From positions 1 through 14,243 of the forward strand of contig USNJ01000034.1 in assembly GCA_900556055.1 (NCBI GenBank): a stretch of 14,243 bases of DNA, written 5' to 3'. Both the position numbers and the translations under genes were made by a program. The DNA comes from an uncultured Ruminococcus sp. Lineage in GTDB: Bacteria; Bacillota; Clostridia; Oscillospirales; Ruminococcaceae. Below, one piece after another: positions 1 through 6,708 of the stretch; position 1 is the first letter of the stretch, and every line of letters begins with the position of its first letter. The notes under the pieces are model-generated. The model did not search any database. It was not told the origin of the DNA and saw nothing but the letters and a program-made list of their open reading frames with translations.

Positions 1-123
1 TGACGGACGAAGTGCCTTATAGCCGTTCGTATTGACGTTTGCGACGTTGTTTGCGGTAATATCCATAGCGTCCTTAGCTGTAAAAACGCCCATTGCCGAT
101 GAATAAAAGCCTATGCTGCTCAC
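1..123 (-). CDS. Flagellar rod/hook-family protein, N-terminal fragment (runs off left edge)
   Basis: Only the first 41 codons are in the window. The start is GTG at 123-121, preceded by AAGGAG (plus-strand 133-138) with a 9-nt spacer, which makes it convincing. The visible protein contains the rod/hook N-terminal signature around residues 20-36 (MDITANNVANVNTNGYKA), the region that forms the D0 coiled coil in axial proteins such as FlgB, FlgC, FlgF, FlgG and FlgE. It starts 16 nt after the stop of the 140-895 gene and is surely co-transcribed with it. By analogy with the paired flhO-flhP genes of Bacillus it could be the FlgG/FlhP partner. However, the opening residues (SSIGFYSSAMGVFTAKDA) are not typical of FlgG, and a shorter single-domain rod-like protein is possible. 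The subtype cannot be fixed without the C-terminus. Confidence 0.8.
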   Translation of the reverse strand, partial: MSSIGFYSSAMGVFTAKDAMDITANNVANVNTNGYKALRPS

Positions 124-139
124 TGCGGCTCACTCCTTA

Positions 140-895
140 TCAGTTTATCTTCATAAGATCGTTTGCTGCGATCTGGTTTATGCTGTTCATTATCTGCATC
201 GCCTGAACGCTTGCCTCAAAGCTGCGCTGACGTGCCATTGCATCGACCATTTCCTCGCCGATATCGACATTTGAACGCTCATATGCGCCCTGAACGGCCT
301 TGAAATTCTCGCCGTTCGGGATATTTCCTATCGGAACATTCTGAAACGGTCTGAACATATTGTCACGGACGCGCTCCATATCGGTCTGCCCGTCAATATA
401 TGTAAGTCCGAGGGTGAAGGTCCTGCCGTCCTCCGCAGTGATAATGCCGTCCTCGGAAACGGTAAAATCGGAAGTTCCGAGCCGGATATACTGACCGTTT
501 GCGTCAAGTATGCGTCCGCTCGAACCGAGTGCGAGATAACCCTCGCCGTCGATATTGAACTGACCGTTCCTTGTCAGCATCCGTTCGCCCGATATCCTGT
601 CCTCGATATTAAAGAAAACATTGCCGATAAGTGCGATATCAAGGGGCTTGTAGGTGTATTCAAGCGTACCCTGCTCGGTATCCGTCCAGGTGTAGTCCTG
701 AGTGCGGTAGGATATCGTTCCCGAGCGGTCCCTGCCGTTTCTGAGAAGCAGAAGCCGTTCCTCAAATCTTTCGGGGATAGACTCCTCACGCTTATATCCC
801 GCCGTGCTGCTGTTTGCCATGTTGTTTGATATGACATTCAGCGAACGTTCCTGATTTATGATGTTGTTTGCGGAAATATAGAAGCCTCTGAACAT
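140..895 (-). CDS. Flagellar hook-basal body protein, FlgF/FlgG (FlhO-like) family
   Basis: A 251-residue axial protein, expected in the rod or proximal hook outside the membrane and exported by the flagellar type III apparatus. The N-terminus has the rod signature (residues 19-35, LNVISNNMANSSTAGYK). The middle carries the FlgE/F/G pattern (RNGQFNIDGEGYL, about residues 109-121). The C-terminus has the conserved NVDIGEEMVDAMARQRSFEAS segment (about 211-231) and a helical tail. The length fits FlgF/FlgG/FlhO (roughly 240-270). AAAGGA precedes ATG with a 9-nt spacer. It lies 216 nt downstream of the sigma-factor gene and 16 nt upstream of a second rod-type gene, echoing Bacillus flhO-flhP. The family is certain; whether it is FlgF, FlgG or FlhO is not, so no symbol is given. 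Confidence 0.9.
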   Translation of the reverse strand: MFRGFYISANNIINQERSLNVISNNMANSSTAGYKREESIPERFEERLLLLRNGRDRSGTISYRTQDYTWTDTEQGTLEYTYKPLDIALIGNVFFNIEDRISGERMLTRNGQFNIDGEGYLALGSSGRILDANGQYIRLGTSDFTVSEDGIITAEDGRTFTLGLTYIDGQTDMERVRDNMFRPFQNVPIGNIPNGENFKAVQGAYERSNVDIGEEMVDAMARQRSFEASVQAMQIMNSINQIAANDLMKIN

Positions 896-1111
896 ATTTA
901 TCTATCCTTTCGGTATATTTTCTTTGTTATTATACATATCGTGATTTACTTTCGGTATACACACACGCTGACATCGCAATATATCGCCGTGATAAATTTA
1001 CGCAAAGTATAAAAAAGCATATCGGAAGCAGCGGAGATATCGTATGCCGTGTGAATACTCAAAGTATATTATCCAAAATATAATACAAGCAGAATAATAC
1101 AATTTGTATAT
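896..1111 (-). promoter_or_regulatory. AT-rich leader upstream of the rod-protein gene, possible promoter region
   Basis: This 216-nt gap between the sigma-factor gene and the rod gene is far more AT-rich than the flanking genes. On the minus strand it holds a perfect TATAAT (plus 929-934), but only a poor -35 (TACCGA) at 17 nt. It also holds a direct repeat, TTGTATTAT-N5-TTGTATTAT (plus 1080-1088 and 1094-1102), and an odd palindrome, ATACAATTTGTAT (plus 1097-1109). I looked for a sigma-28 promoter (TAAA-N15-GCCGATAT); the closest -10-like strings (TCCGATAT, GGCGATAT) have no TAAA at the right distance. A 24-codon open frame inside has no ribosome binding site and is not called. A promoter is likely by position, but its class is not determined. 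Confidence 0.4.
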
Positions 1112-1912
1112 TTAACCTCTGAGATAATCGAGAGTATAAGCTCTGAGCTTAGCGACAGCCTTTGAATGTATCTGACTGACTCTTGATTCGGAGATGTCCA
1201 GCACCTTTCCGATCTCGGAGAGCCTGAGTTTTTCGTAGTAATAAAGGGTTATGACGGTGCGTTCCCTGTCGTTCAGCTTTCTTATGGCATCGGCAAGAAC
1301 TGCACGGCGTTCCTCGGTCCAGAGGTGCTTTTCTGCGTCCCACACGCCCTCAGCGGACGGTTTTTCGGGTATTTCGAACCCGCTCTCGGACATCATTTCG
1401 TCGAGCGAAACGGTCTGAGCGGCGGAGGACTGAGCGGTCATTGAACGGAGCTTTTCGGCGGAAATGCCCATTTTTTCGGCTATCTCGCCGTCCTCAGGCT
1501 CACGGTTCAGCTCAGTGTAAAGCTCGGAATAAGCGGAATTATACTCTTTGGCGAATTTGCGCACGCTTCTCGGGATAATATCCTGCCTGCGGATATAGTC
1601 GATAACAGCGCCCCTCACCTTTATGGACGCATAGGTTTCGAACTTCACGCCCTTTTCGGGGTCGAAGCTGTCTGCGGCGGACATAAGCGCCATGACCGCC
1701 TCGTTGACGATATCCTCGGGATCGGCACAGCCGCAGTACATATTGCGTGCGGAAACGGCAGCGTACCTCACGATATTCATGTACTGCATGACGATCTCGT
1801 TCCTTACGGAAACATCGCCTGTCTGCTTATATTTCAGAAGGAGCATTTCCTTCGGAGACGGCCCGTTCTGCGTCTCCATTCGGGAGATGTCCTCAGCTGC
1901 GTCGGCAGTCAT
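1112..1912 (-). CDS. fliA: Flagellar sigma factor of the sigma-28 (FliA/SigD/WhiG) family
   Basis: A 266-residue sigma-70-family factor that directs RNA polymerase to late flagellar and chemotaxis promoters. Region 2 spans about residues 35-110, including DPEDIVNEAVMALM and the motif FETYASIKVRGAVIDYIRRQD. The next segment, IIPRSVRKF (112-120), is diagnostic of the FliA/SigD group. Region 3 follows (about 120-165). Region 4 with its helix-turn-helix (LSEIGKVLDISESRVSQIHS) is at about 205-260. The length is slightly above the usual 240-255 because of a polar N-terminus. AGGGAGG lies 9 nt before ATG. The gene has its own strong housekeeping-type promoter (plus 1953-1981), whereas in Bacillus sigD sits near the end of a long fla/che operon. 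Targets are inferred from the family. Confidence 0.95.
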   Translation of the reverse strand: MTADAAEDISRMETQNGPSPKEMLLLKYKQTGDVSVRNEIVMQYMNIVRYAAVSARNMYCGCADPEDIVNEAVMALMSAADSFDPEKGVKFETYASIKVRGAVIDYIRRQDIIPRSVRKFAKEYNSAYSELYTELNREPEDGEIAEKMGISAEKLRSMTAQSSAAQTVSLDEMMSESGFEIPEKPSAEGVWDAEKHLWTEERRAVLADAIRKLNDRERTVITLYYYEKLRLSEIGKVLDISESRVSQIHSKAVAKLRAYTLDYLRG

Positions 1913-1952
1913 AAAGCGGGCCTCCCTTCGGTGATATGCTATGCTTACTTTT

Positions 1953-1981
1953 ATTGTACTACATTTTTTCCTGTTTGTCCA
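1953..1981 (-). promoter_or_regulatory. Sigma-A type promoter for the flagellar sigma-factor gene
   Basis: On the minus strand, -35 TGGACA (plus 1976-1981; 5/6 to TTGACA) and -10 TACAAT (plus 1953-1958; 5/6 to TATAAT) are separated by exactly 17 nt. The predicted start is near 1946, giving a leader of about 34 nt with the AGGGAGG ribosome binding site. It lies in the 131-nt gap after flhA, in which no clear terminator hairpin is visible. Read-through from flhA is therefore still possible. Confidence 0.75.
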
Positions 1982-2043
1982 TAGAAACGGGGAAATTGTC
2001 GGGGATTATTTACATTTGGGGTGAAAGTGGCGGCGATAATCTA

Positions 2044-4122
2044 TCAGATAGCCACATTACCCACAGCCTGTATCTGCACGGTATTGTCTATCTCATTGAA
2101 CGAAAGCACGGTGATATTCGGGATAAACTGGTCAACAAGCTTCTTGAAATACACTCTGACGATAGGCGAGGTGAGGATTATCGGGTTCGGGACGACCTCC
2201 TTTACTCTGTCTATCTGCTCGTTCAGGGCATTCATGAGCTTCTGTATGGTTACGGGGTCGAGGGCGAGATATGAGCCCTGCTCGGACTTCTTCACGCCTG
2301 CGACTATCTTGTTTTCCGTTTCGGTATCGAGAGTCAGCACCCTTATCTGTCCTGCATCGGCAAAGCGTCTTGTTATTGTTCGCTTCAGTGCCTGACGGAC
2401 ATATTCCACGGTGATGTCGATATCCTTGAGGGTATTCTGATAGTCCGAGAGCGTTTCGAGTATGGTTTCAAGATCCCTGATAGGCACGCCCTCTTTGAGC
2501 AGCATGCAAAGCACCTTCTGGAGATATGCCACGGAAACTATTGACGGTACTATATCATCGACGGTTGCGGCGCTTGTTTCCTTCAGCTTTTCAAGCATGG
2601 TCTTAACGTCCTGACGGGAGAGCAGCTCATACGCATGCTCCTTTATGACCTCGGAAAGATGCGTTATCATAACGGATGTCGGGTCGATGAGCGTATAGCC
2701 CGCCATATCTGCGGCGAGCTTTTTGTCCTCGGGTATCCATTTTGCGGGGATTCCGAAGGCAGGCTCAATGGTATCTATGCCGTCTATCTCCTTGGTGACA
2801 TTTCCGCTGTCGAGCGCAAGATAATGGTCAACGAGTATCTCATTCTGCGCCACTACCTCGCCTTTTATCTTTATGACGTACTGATTCGGGTTTATGTGCT
2901 GGTTATCCCTCATCCTGATGGACGGAAAGACCATGCCCATGTCGATAGCGAACTGCTTTCTGAATATAACGACACGTTCGATAAGCGTGCCGCCTGCGCT
3001 TTCATCGGCAAGGGGGATAAGGCTGTAACCGAACTCCATTTCGATAGGCTCGACATTCAGCAGCTTATAAACATTGTCGATATCCTTGTAATATTCCATT
3101 TCGGAGAGTGCCTGCTTGTTTTCCTCCATAGCCTGCTCTTCCGTCCGGGCAGCCTGTTCCGCTTCCGTAACGGGGACGCTCCGCATCAGCAGTATTCCGC
3201 AGGCGATGAGCAGCGAGCCGCACATAAGGCAGGCAAGCTTCGGGAAGCCGGGGATCACCATGGCAAGTATCATTACGCCGCCTGCGATGCAGAGGACTCT
3301 CGGCTGAGATGTCAGCTGACGGCGCATATCGGTGTTCAGATTGTCCTCGGAGGCGTTTCTTGTTACGATCATACCCATTGATGTTGAGATCAGCAGGGAA
3401 GGGATCTGCGAAACAAGTCCGTCGCCGACTGTTGCGATAGAATATGTCGAAAGGACGGTCGAAAAATCCATGCCGTTCATGGCAAGACCGATTATCGCAC
3501 CGCCTATGAGGTTTACGAATGCCGCTACGATGGAGAATATAGCATCTCCCTTTACGAACTTGGAAGCACCGTCCATTGCTCCGAAGAAGTCAGCCTCACG
3601 CTGAACGTCCGAACGGCGTTTCTTGGCGGTCGCCTCGTCGATAAGACCCGAGTTCAGGTCGGCATCTATCGCCATCTGCTTACCGGGCATAGCGTCCAGG
3701 GTAAATCTTGCGGATACCTCGGCAACTCGCTCGGCACCCTTTGTGATAACGAGGAACTGAACGATAGCTATCAGTATGAACACGATAAATCCGACGACTG
3801 TGTTGTTGCCCGTAACGAAGTGTCCGAATGCGTAAACTACCTGTCCCGCATTTCCGCCGTTTCCGAGGATAAGACGTGTTGACGAGATATTGAGCGACAG
3901 ACGGAAGATAGTCGTTACCAGCAGCAGCGACGGGAATATCGAAAATTCCAGCGGTGACTTTATGTACATCGTCATCAGCAGGATAATAAGCGATACGGAG
4001 ATATTGAGTACCAGCATAAAGTCCAGCAGCCACGTAGGCAGCGGGATAATGATAAGCACGATAACAAGCAGCAGGAACACGGGTATGAGGTTGTTTGTCA
4101 GGCTTTTCAGATTAAAATGCAC
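2044..4122 (-). CDS. flhA: Flagellar export gate protein FlhA
   Basis: The 692-residue FlhA is the nonameric inner-membrane export gate that uses proton motive force and docks chaperone-substrate complexes. The N-terminal half holds about eight membrane segments, the first two at about residues 12-50. The cytoplasmic FHIPEP-family signature is at about 129-200 (SARFTLDAMPGKQMAIDADL, then RREADFFGAMDGASKFVKGD with one substitution, QREADFF). A charged linker at about 325-355 leads to a soluble C-terminal domain (about 356-692). The length matches the family. The start is GTG, set by GAAAGGAG (plus 4131-4138) with an 8-nt spacer. It begins 24 nt after flhB. Downstream one would expect flhF and flhG, but the next gene is the sigma factor. 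Confidence 0.97.
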   Translation of the reverse strand: MHFNLKSLTNNLIPVFLLLVIVLIIIPLPTWLLDFMLVLNISVSLIILLMTMYIKSPLEFSIFPSLLLVTTIFRLSLNISSTRLILGNGGNAGQVVYAFGHFVTGNNTVVGFIVFILIAIVQFLVITKGAERVAEVSARFTLDAMPGKQMAIDADLNSGLIDEATAKKRRSDVQREADFFGAMDGASKFVKGDAIFSIVAAFVNLIGGAIIGLAMNGMDFSTVLSTYSIATVGDGLVSQIPSLLISTSMGMIVTRNASEDNLNTDMRRQLTSQPRVLCIAGGVMILAMVIPGFPKLACLMCGSLLIACGILLMRSVPVTEAEQAARTEEQAMEENKQALSEMEYYKDIDNVYKLLNVEPIEMEFGYSLIPLADESAGGTLIERVVIFRKQFAIDMGMVFPSIRMRDNQHINPNQYVIKIKGEVVAQNEILVDHYLALDSGNVTKEIDGIDTIEPAFGIPAKWIPEDKKLAADMAGYTLIDPTSVMITHLSEVIKEHAYELLSRQDVKTMLEKLKETSAATVDDIVPSIVSVAYLQKVLCMLLKEGVPIRDLETILETLSDYQNTLKDIDITVEYVRQALKRTITRRFADAGQIRVLTLDTETENKIVAGVKKSEQGSYLALDPVTIQKLMNALNEQIDRVKEVVPNPIILTSPIVRVYFKKLVDQFIPNITVLSFNEIDNTVQIQAVGNVAI

Positions 4123-4146
4123 GGCTTTATCTCCTTTCTGTATATT

Positions 4147-5304
4147 TTACTGTTCATTATCCTCATCGGAATAATGCTCATAAACGTCCTCGGGATAGCT
4201 GTCCGAAAGTGATCTCGTTTCGCCGAACGGGGGATGCTTGTTTTTGAGGTCATAGACAAAGGCGAGTATCTCTGCGACCTGCTGATAGAAGTCGGGGGTT
4301 ATCTCCCTGCCTATGTCGATCTTATCGTAAAGAGCTCTCGCAAGAGGACGGTTTTCGACCATTGTAACGTCGTTTTCCTTTGCGATCTCGATAATTTTCA
4401 TTGCGATATTGTCCGCACCCTTGGCAACTACCAGCGGCGCGCGGTGCTTTTCGGGGTCATATTTCACGGCGACAGCGTAATGCGTAGGGTTTCTGATAAC
4501 AACGTCCGCCTTCGGCACGTCCTGCATCATACGCTGCTGCGCCATTTCACGCTGTTTCTGCTTGATCTTGCCCTTGATCTGCGGATCGCCCTCCATCTGC
4601 TTGTATTCTTCCTTGACCTCCTGCTTTGTCATCTTCAGGTTCTTGTTATGGTCATACCACTGGTAGAGAAGGTCAACGATGCCGATAAACACGAAAACCA
4701 TGCCTATCGTCATTGAGATGGAAAATATGACTGAGCATACATATCCGACCGCCTGCATAAGCTCCATTTCGGGGAGCTTCATTATAGTCGGCAGCTGTTC
4801 TTCGATCTCGCTTTTGACGAGTGCGAATATGACAGCGATCTTTAAAAGTGATTTCAGCAGCTCGACGACCGTTCTGAGGGAGAACATTTTCTTTATGCCC
4901 TCGATCGGGTTCAGCCTGCTCATTTTGAATTTTGCAGGCTCCATCGAGAAGATAAATCTCGTCTGAGCGCCCGTCAGAAGGACGTTTATGGCAATTCCTA
5001 TCAGAAGGAGAGGTCCTGCGGCTATCGCCGTTGTCCTGCACACCTGCAAAAGGACCTGAGTTGCGTATGTACCGTCCCTGAAGAACTCGTCCGCAGTGCC
5101 GCTTATGCCTACCCAGTAGGTCATGGACCGGCTGAGGGACTTAAGAATGATATTGGCGAGGATCTTGAACATGGCGAACATTCCGAGAATGAAAAACGCC
5201 GCAGTGAGATCCTTGCTCGTGAAGACATTACCTTTTTTTCGCTCATCCCGCTTTCGTTTGGGGGTGGCTTCTTCGGTTTTCTCCTCGCCGCTGTCGCTTG
5301 CCAT
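4147..5304 (-). CDS. flhB: Flagellar export switch protein FlhB
   Basis: FlhB (385 residues) controls the switch of the export apparatus from rod/hook to filament substrates. The N-terminus is polar and basic (EEATPKRKRDERKKG, residues 12-26), as usual. Four membrane segments follow (about 33-55, 88-110, 145-165, 185-213). The cytoplasmic domain has the autocleavage motif NPTH at 272-275, intact and followed by YAVAVKYD. The C-terminal tail is acidic and somewhat longer than usual (about 360-385). The ribosome binding site is an unusual G-run (AGAGGGGGGA) 6 nt before ATG. The 196-nt AT-rich spacer separating it from fliR is unusual, since these genes normally abut or are fused in related bacteria. 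Confidence 0.97.
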   Translation of the reverse strand: MASDSGEEKTEEATPKRKRDERKKGNVFTSKDLTAAFFILGMFAMFKILANIILKSLSRSMTYWVGISGTADEFFRDGTYATQVLLQVCRTTAIAAGPLLLIGIAINVLLTGAQTRFIFSMEPAKFKMSRLNPIEGIKKMFSLRTVVELLKSLLKIAVIFALVKSEIEEQLPTIMKLPEMELMQAVGYVCSVIFSISMTIGMVFVFIGIVDLLYQWYDHNKNLKMTKQEVKEEYKQMEGDPQIKGKIKQKQREMAQQRMMQDVPKADVVIRNPTHYAVAVKYDPEKHRAPLVVAKGADNIAMKIIEIAKENDVTMVENRPLARALYDKIDIGREITPDFYQQVAEILAFVYDLKNKHPPFGETRSLSDSYPEDVYEHYSDEDNEQ

Positions 5305-5500
5305 GATGCATCCCCCCTCTCTTTATGCGGAAGGATGATATTTACATTATGTATATATCATCGGGATTTTACCTGATGTATATTTACTGCTTGTATATCC
5401 AATAATTATTATACTTATAGGATTATACATATTGTAATATAACACACATCGGTACGGATAGTAATATATCAATATACATTAAGTATATTATAAGCTTAAT
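5305..5500 (-). promoter_or_regulatory. AT-rich fliR-flhB intergenic spacer with possible promoter
   Basis: These 196 nt separate fliR and flhB and are extremely AT-rich compared with both genes. The best minus-strand promoter candidate is TTACAA (plus 5432-5437), an 18-nt spacer and a perfect TATAAT (plus 5408-5413); the -35 matches consensus at only 3 of 6 positions. A second TATAAT lies just upstream within ATATGTATAAT, a string also present in the leader at 896-1111. No open frame with a ribosome binding site, no terminator and no sigma-28 promoter were found. It may be a promoter or UTR, or a scar from gene loss. Confidence 0.35.
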
Positions 5501-6286
5501 TTAACTCTGCGCAATTATCGCAGGCAGGGTATTATACAGAGCGTCATTCATCGTGTCGAGAACGGTATCGAGGAATGATGCGAAAATGGGCGTAAACAGG
5601 ACTGTCAGGAACAATCCGAGCAGCATTTTCATCTGCATATTCACGACCATTACCTGTATCTGGGGGACTGCCTTCATGAGTATTCCCATGCAGACCTCCA
5701 TTATCATCTGTGCCGCAAGCATCGGCATTGCGAGCTTCAGACCAAGCACCAGAGCTGTGACGAAATAGTCGGTTATGACCAGCCATATTGACGTATTCAC
5801 GCCGCCTTCGCCGATCGGTATCATATCGAAGCTGAGCGTCATAAGGCGGATATAGGTGAGGTGCGAATTCGAGGCGAAGAACAGCAGGTAGAGCATATAC
5901 GATGTGACCGTACCCATGAGCGGCATCTGCACACCCGCGCCGGGGTCGTAGATACGGGACATACTGAGTCCCTCCTGCATATCCATTATCTCGCCCGAAA
6001 GGAGAGTGGAGGACAGGAAAAGCTGCGTCACGAAGCCGAGAACAACGCCGATGAAGCCCTCTTTGAGGAGCATCAGCGCAAAAACGCCCGTTGACACGGT
6101 ATCTATCGGGTTTACATCTATCACCGTCAGTGCGCCGAGGGTCACGGCAAGCGCCGTCAGCACACGGACGGCTGCGGGAAGATTTTTCCTCGACAGCATC
6201 GGATTGAAAGCGAAGATCCCGAGAAATCTCGCAAAAACGAGGAGCTTTGCATCGAGATCCTGCAAAAGAAAATCCCAGTAAGTCAT
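5501..6286 (-). CDS. fliR: Flagellar export gate protein FliR
   Basis: The 261-residue FliR is a membrane component of the FliP5-FliQ4-FliR1 export gate core. It shows the expected hydrophobic profile with about six membrane segments. Conserved family stretches include ARFLGIFAFNPML (about 19-31), LLKEGFIGVVLGFV (about 73-86), GEIMDMQEGLSMSRIYDP (about 98-115) and the late amphipathic segment MKAVPQIQVMVVNMQMK. The length matches unfused FliR, so this is not a FliR-FlhB fusion. The start lies 11 nt after the fliQ stop, with a weak AGGGTG ribosome site overlapping that stop, which suggests translational coupling. A long alternative frame over the same bases encodes an Arg/Cys/His-rich product and is a shadow. 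Confidence 0.96.
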   Translation of the reverse strand: MTYWDFLLQDLDAKLLVFARFLGIFAFNPMLSRKNLPAAVRVLTALAVTLGALTVIDVNPIDTVSTGVFALMLLKEGFIGVVLGFVTQLFLSSTLLSGEIMDMQEGLSMSRIYDPGAGVQMPLMGTVTSYMLYLLFFASNSHLTYIRLMTLSFDMIPIGEGGVNTSIWLVITDYFVTALVLGLKLAMPMLAAQMIMEVCMGILMKAVPQIQVMVVNMQMKMLLGLFLTVLFTPIFASFLDTVLDTMNDALYNTLPAIIAQS

Positions 6287-6297
6287 AAGCGTTCACC

Positions 6298-6573
6298 CTA
6301 GCCGTGCTGCGAGATCTGCGAGATGAGATCGAACAGCTTGACGGTGAATTCGTTCATTTGGTTCATCATCCACGGACCTGTCAAAAGCAGGATAAGTGCG
6401 ATGGCTACGAGCTTCGGGACAAAGGTTATAGTCTGCTCATGCACCTGCGTTGCCGCCTGGATTATCGAGATGACGAGTCCGACGATGATGCTTATGATGA
6501 GCATAGGGCCGCAGAGCATCAAAGCGAGCATAAGTGCATCATGAAAAACTTCAAGAACTGCGTCCTGCGACAT
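6298..6573 (-). CDS. fliQ: Flagellar export gate protein FliQ
   Basis: This small 91-residue membrane protein of the export gate has two transmembrane hairpin helices (about residues 12-38 and 48-70). Conserved family residues are visible in GLVISIIQAATQVHEQTITFVPKL (about 32-55) and the following GPWM segment. The length equals that of typical FliQ (about 89). GAGGTAAA and AAAGGA lie directly upstream of ATG. It is 135 nt downstream of fliP, an unusually long gap for these genes, and that gap contains a strong hairpin. fliR follows 11 nt later. Confidence 0.95.
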   Translation of the reverse strand: MSQDAVLEVFHDALMLALMLCGPMLIISIIVGLVISIIQAATQVHEQTITFVPKLVAIALILLLTGPWMMNQMNEFTVKLFDLISQISQHG

Positions 6574-6659
6574 TTTACCTCTATCCTTTCACTGTTTTAT
6601 CCAAGGGAATGCTGAATAATCCATTATTTGTTATGTTTTCCAAGTGATGTATTTAGGGG

Positions 6660-6692
6660 GTGTTTTTCCCCGCCTGCGGCGGGAAAAAACAC
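6660..6692 (-). repeat. Near-perfect 15-bp inverted repeat (hairpin) between fliP and fliQ
   Basis: The arms at 6660-6674 and 6678-6692 pair over 15 bp, with one G.U position in the minus-strand RNA and a 3-nt loop (GCA). The stem is U-rich at its 5' base, GC in the apex (CCCGCC/GGCGGG) and A-rich on its 3' side. No U-tract follows on the minus strand, so it does not look like an intrinsic terminator of this operon. It may protect or process the mRNA, attenuate expression of fliQ and downstream genes, or be a dispersed repeat. It lies only 16 nt after the fliP stop. Confidence 0.75.
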
Positions 6693-6708
6693 ATTGATCA
6701 GCGGATAT

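Noticed and set aside
948..1022. 24-codon minus-strand frame (begins MLFYTLRKF) in the rod-gene leader
   Set aside because: No ribosome binding site, AT-driven composition and no homology seen.
1989..2021. Three GGGG runs on the plus strand between flhA and the sigma gene, possible quadruplex
   Set aside because: Loops of 8 and 13 nt and no fourth run of four G at suitable distance; too weak to call.
2635..3381. 248-codon plus-strand open frame
   Set aside because: Antisense to the FlhA cytoplasmic domain, with no family pattern; a shadow of a well-conserved gene.
5544..6296. 250-codon open frame on the minus strand overlapping fliR
   Set aside because: It shares the bases of fliR in another frame, is Arg/His/Asp-rich without membrane segments, and has no homology I recognise. 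FliR in its frame is convincing.
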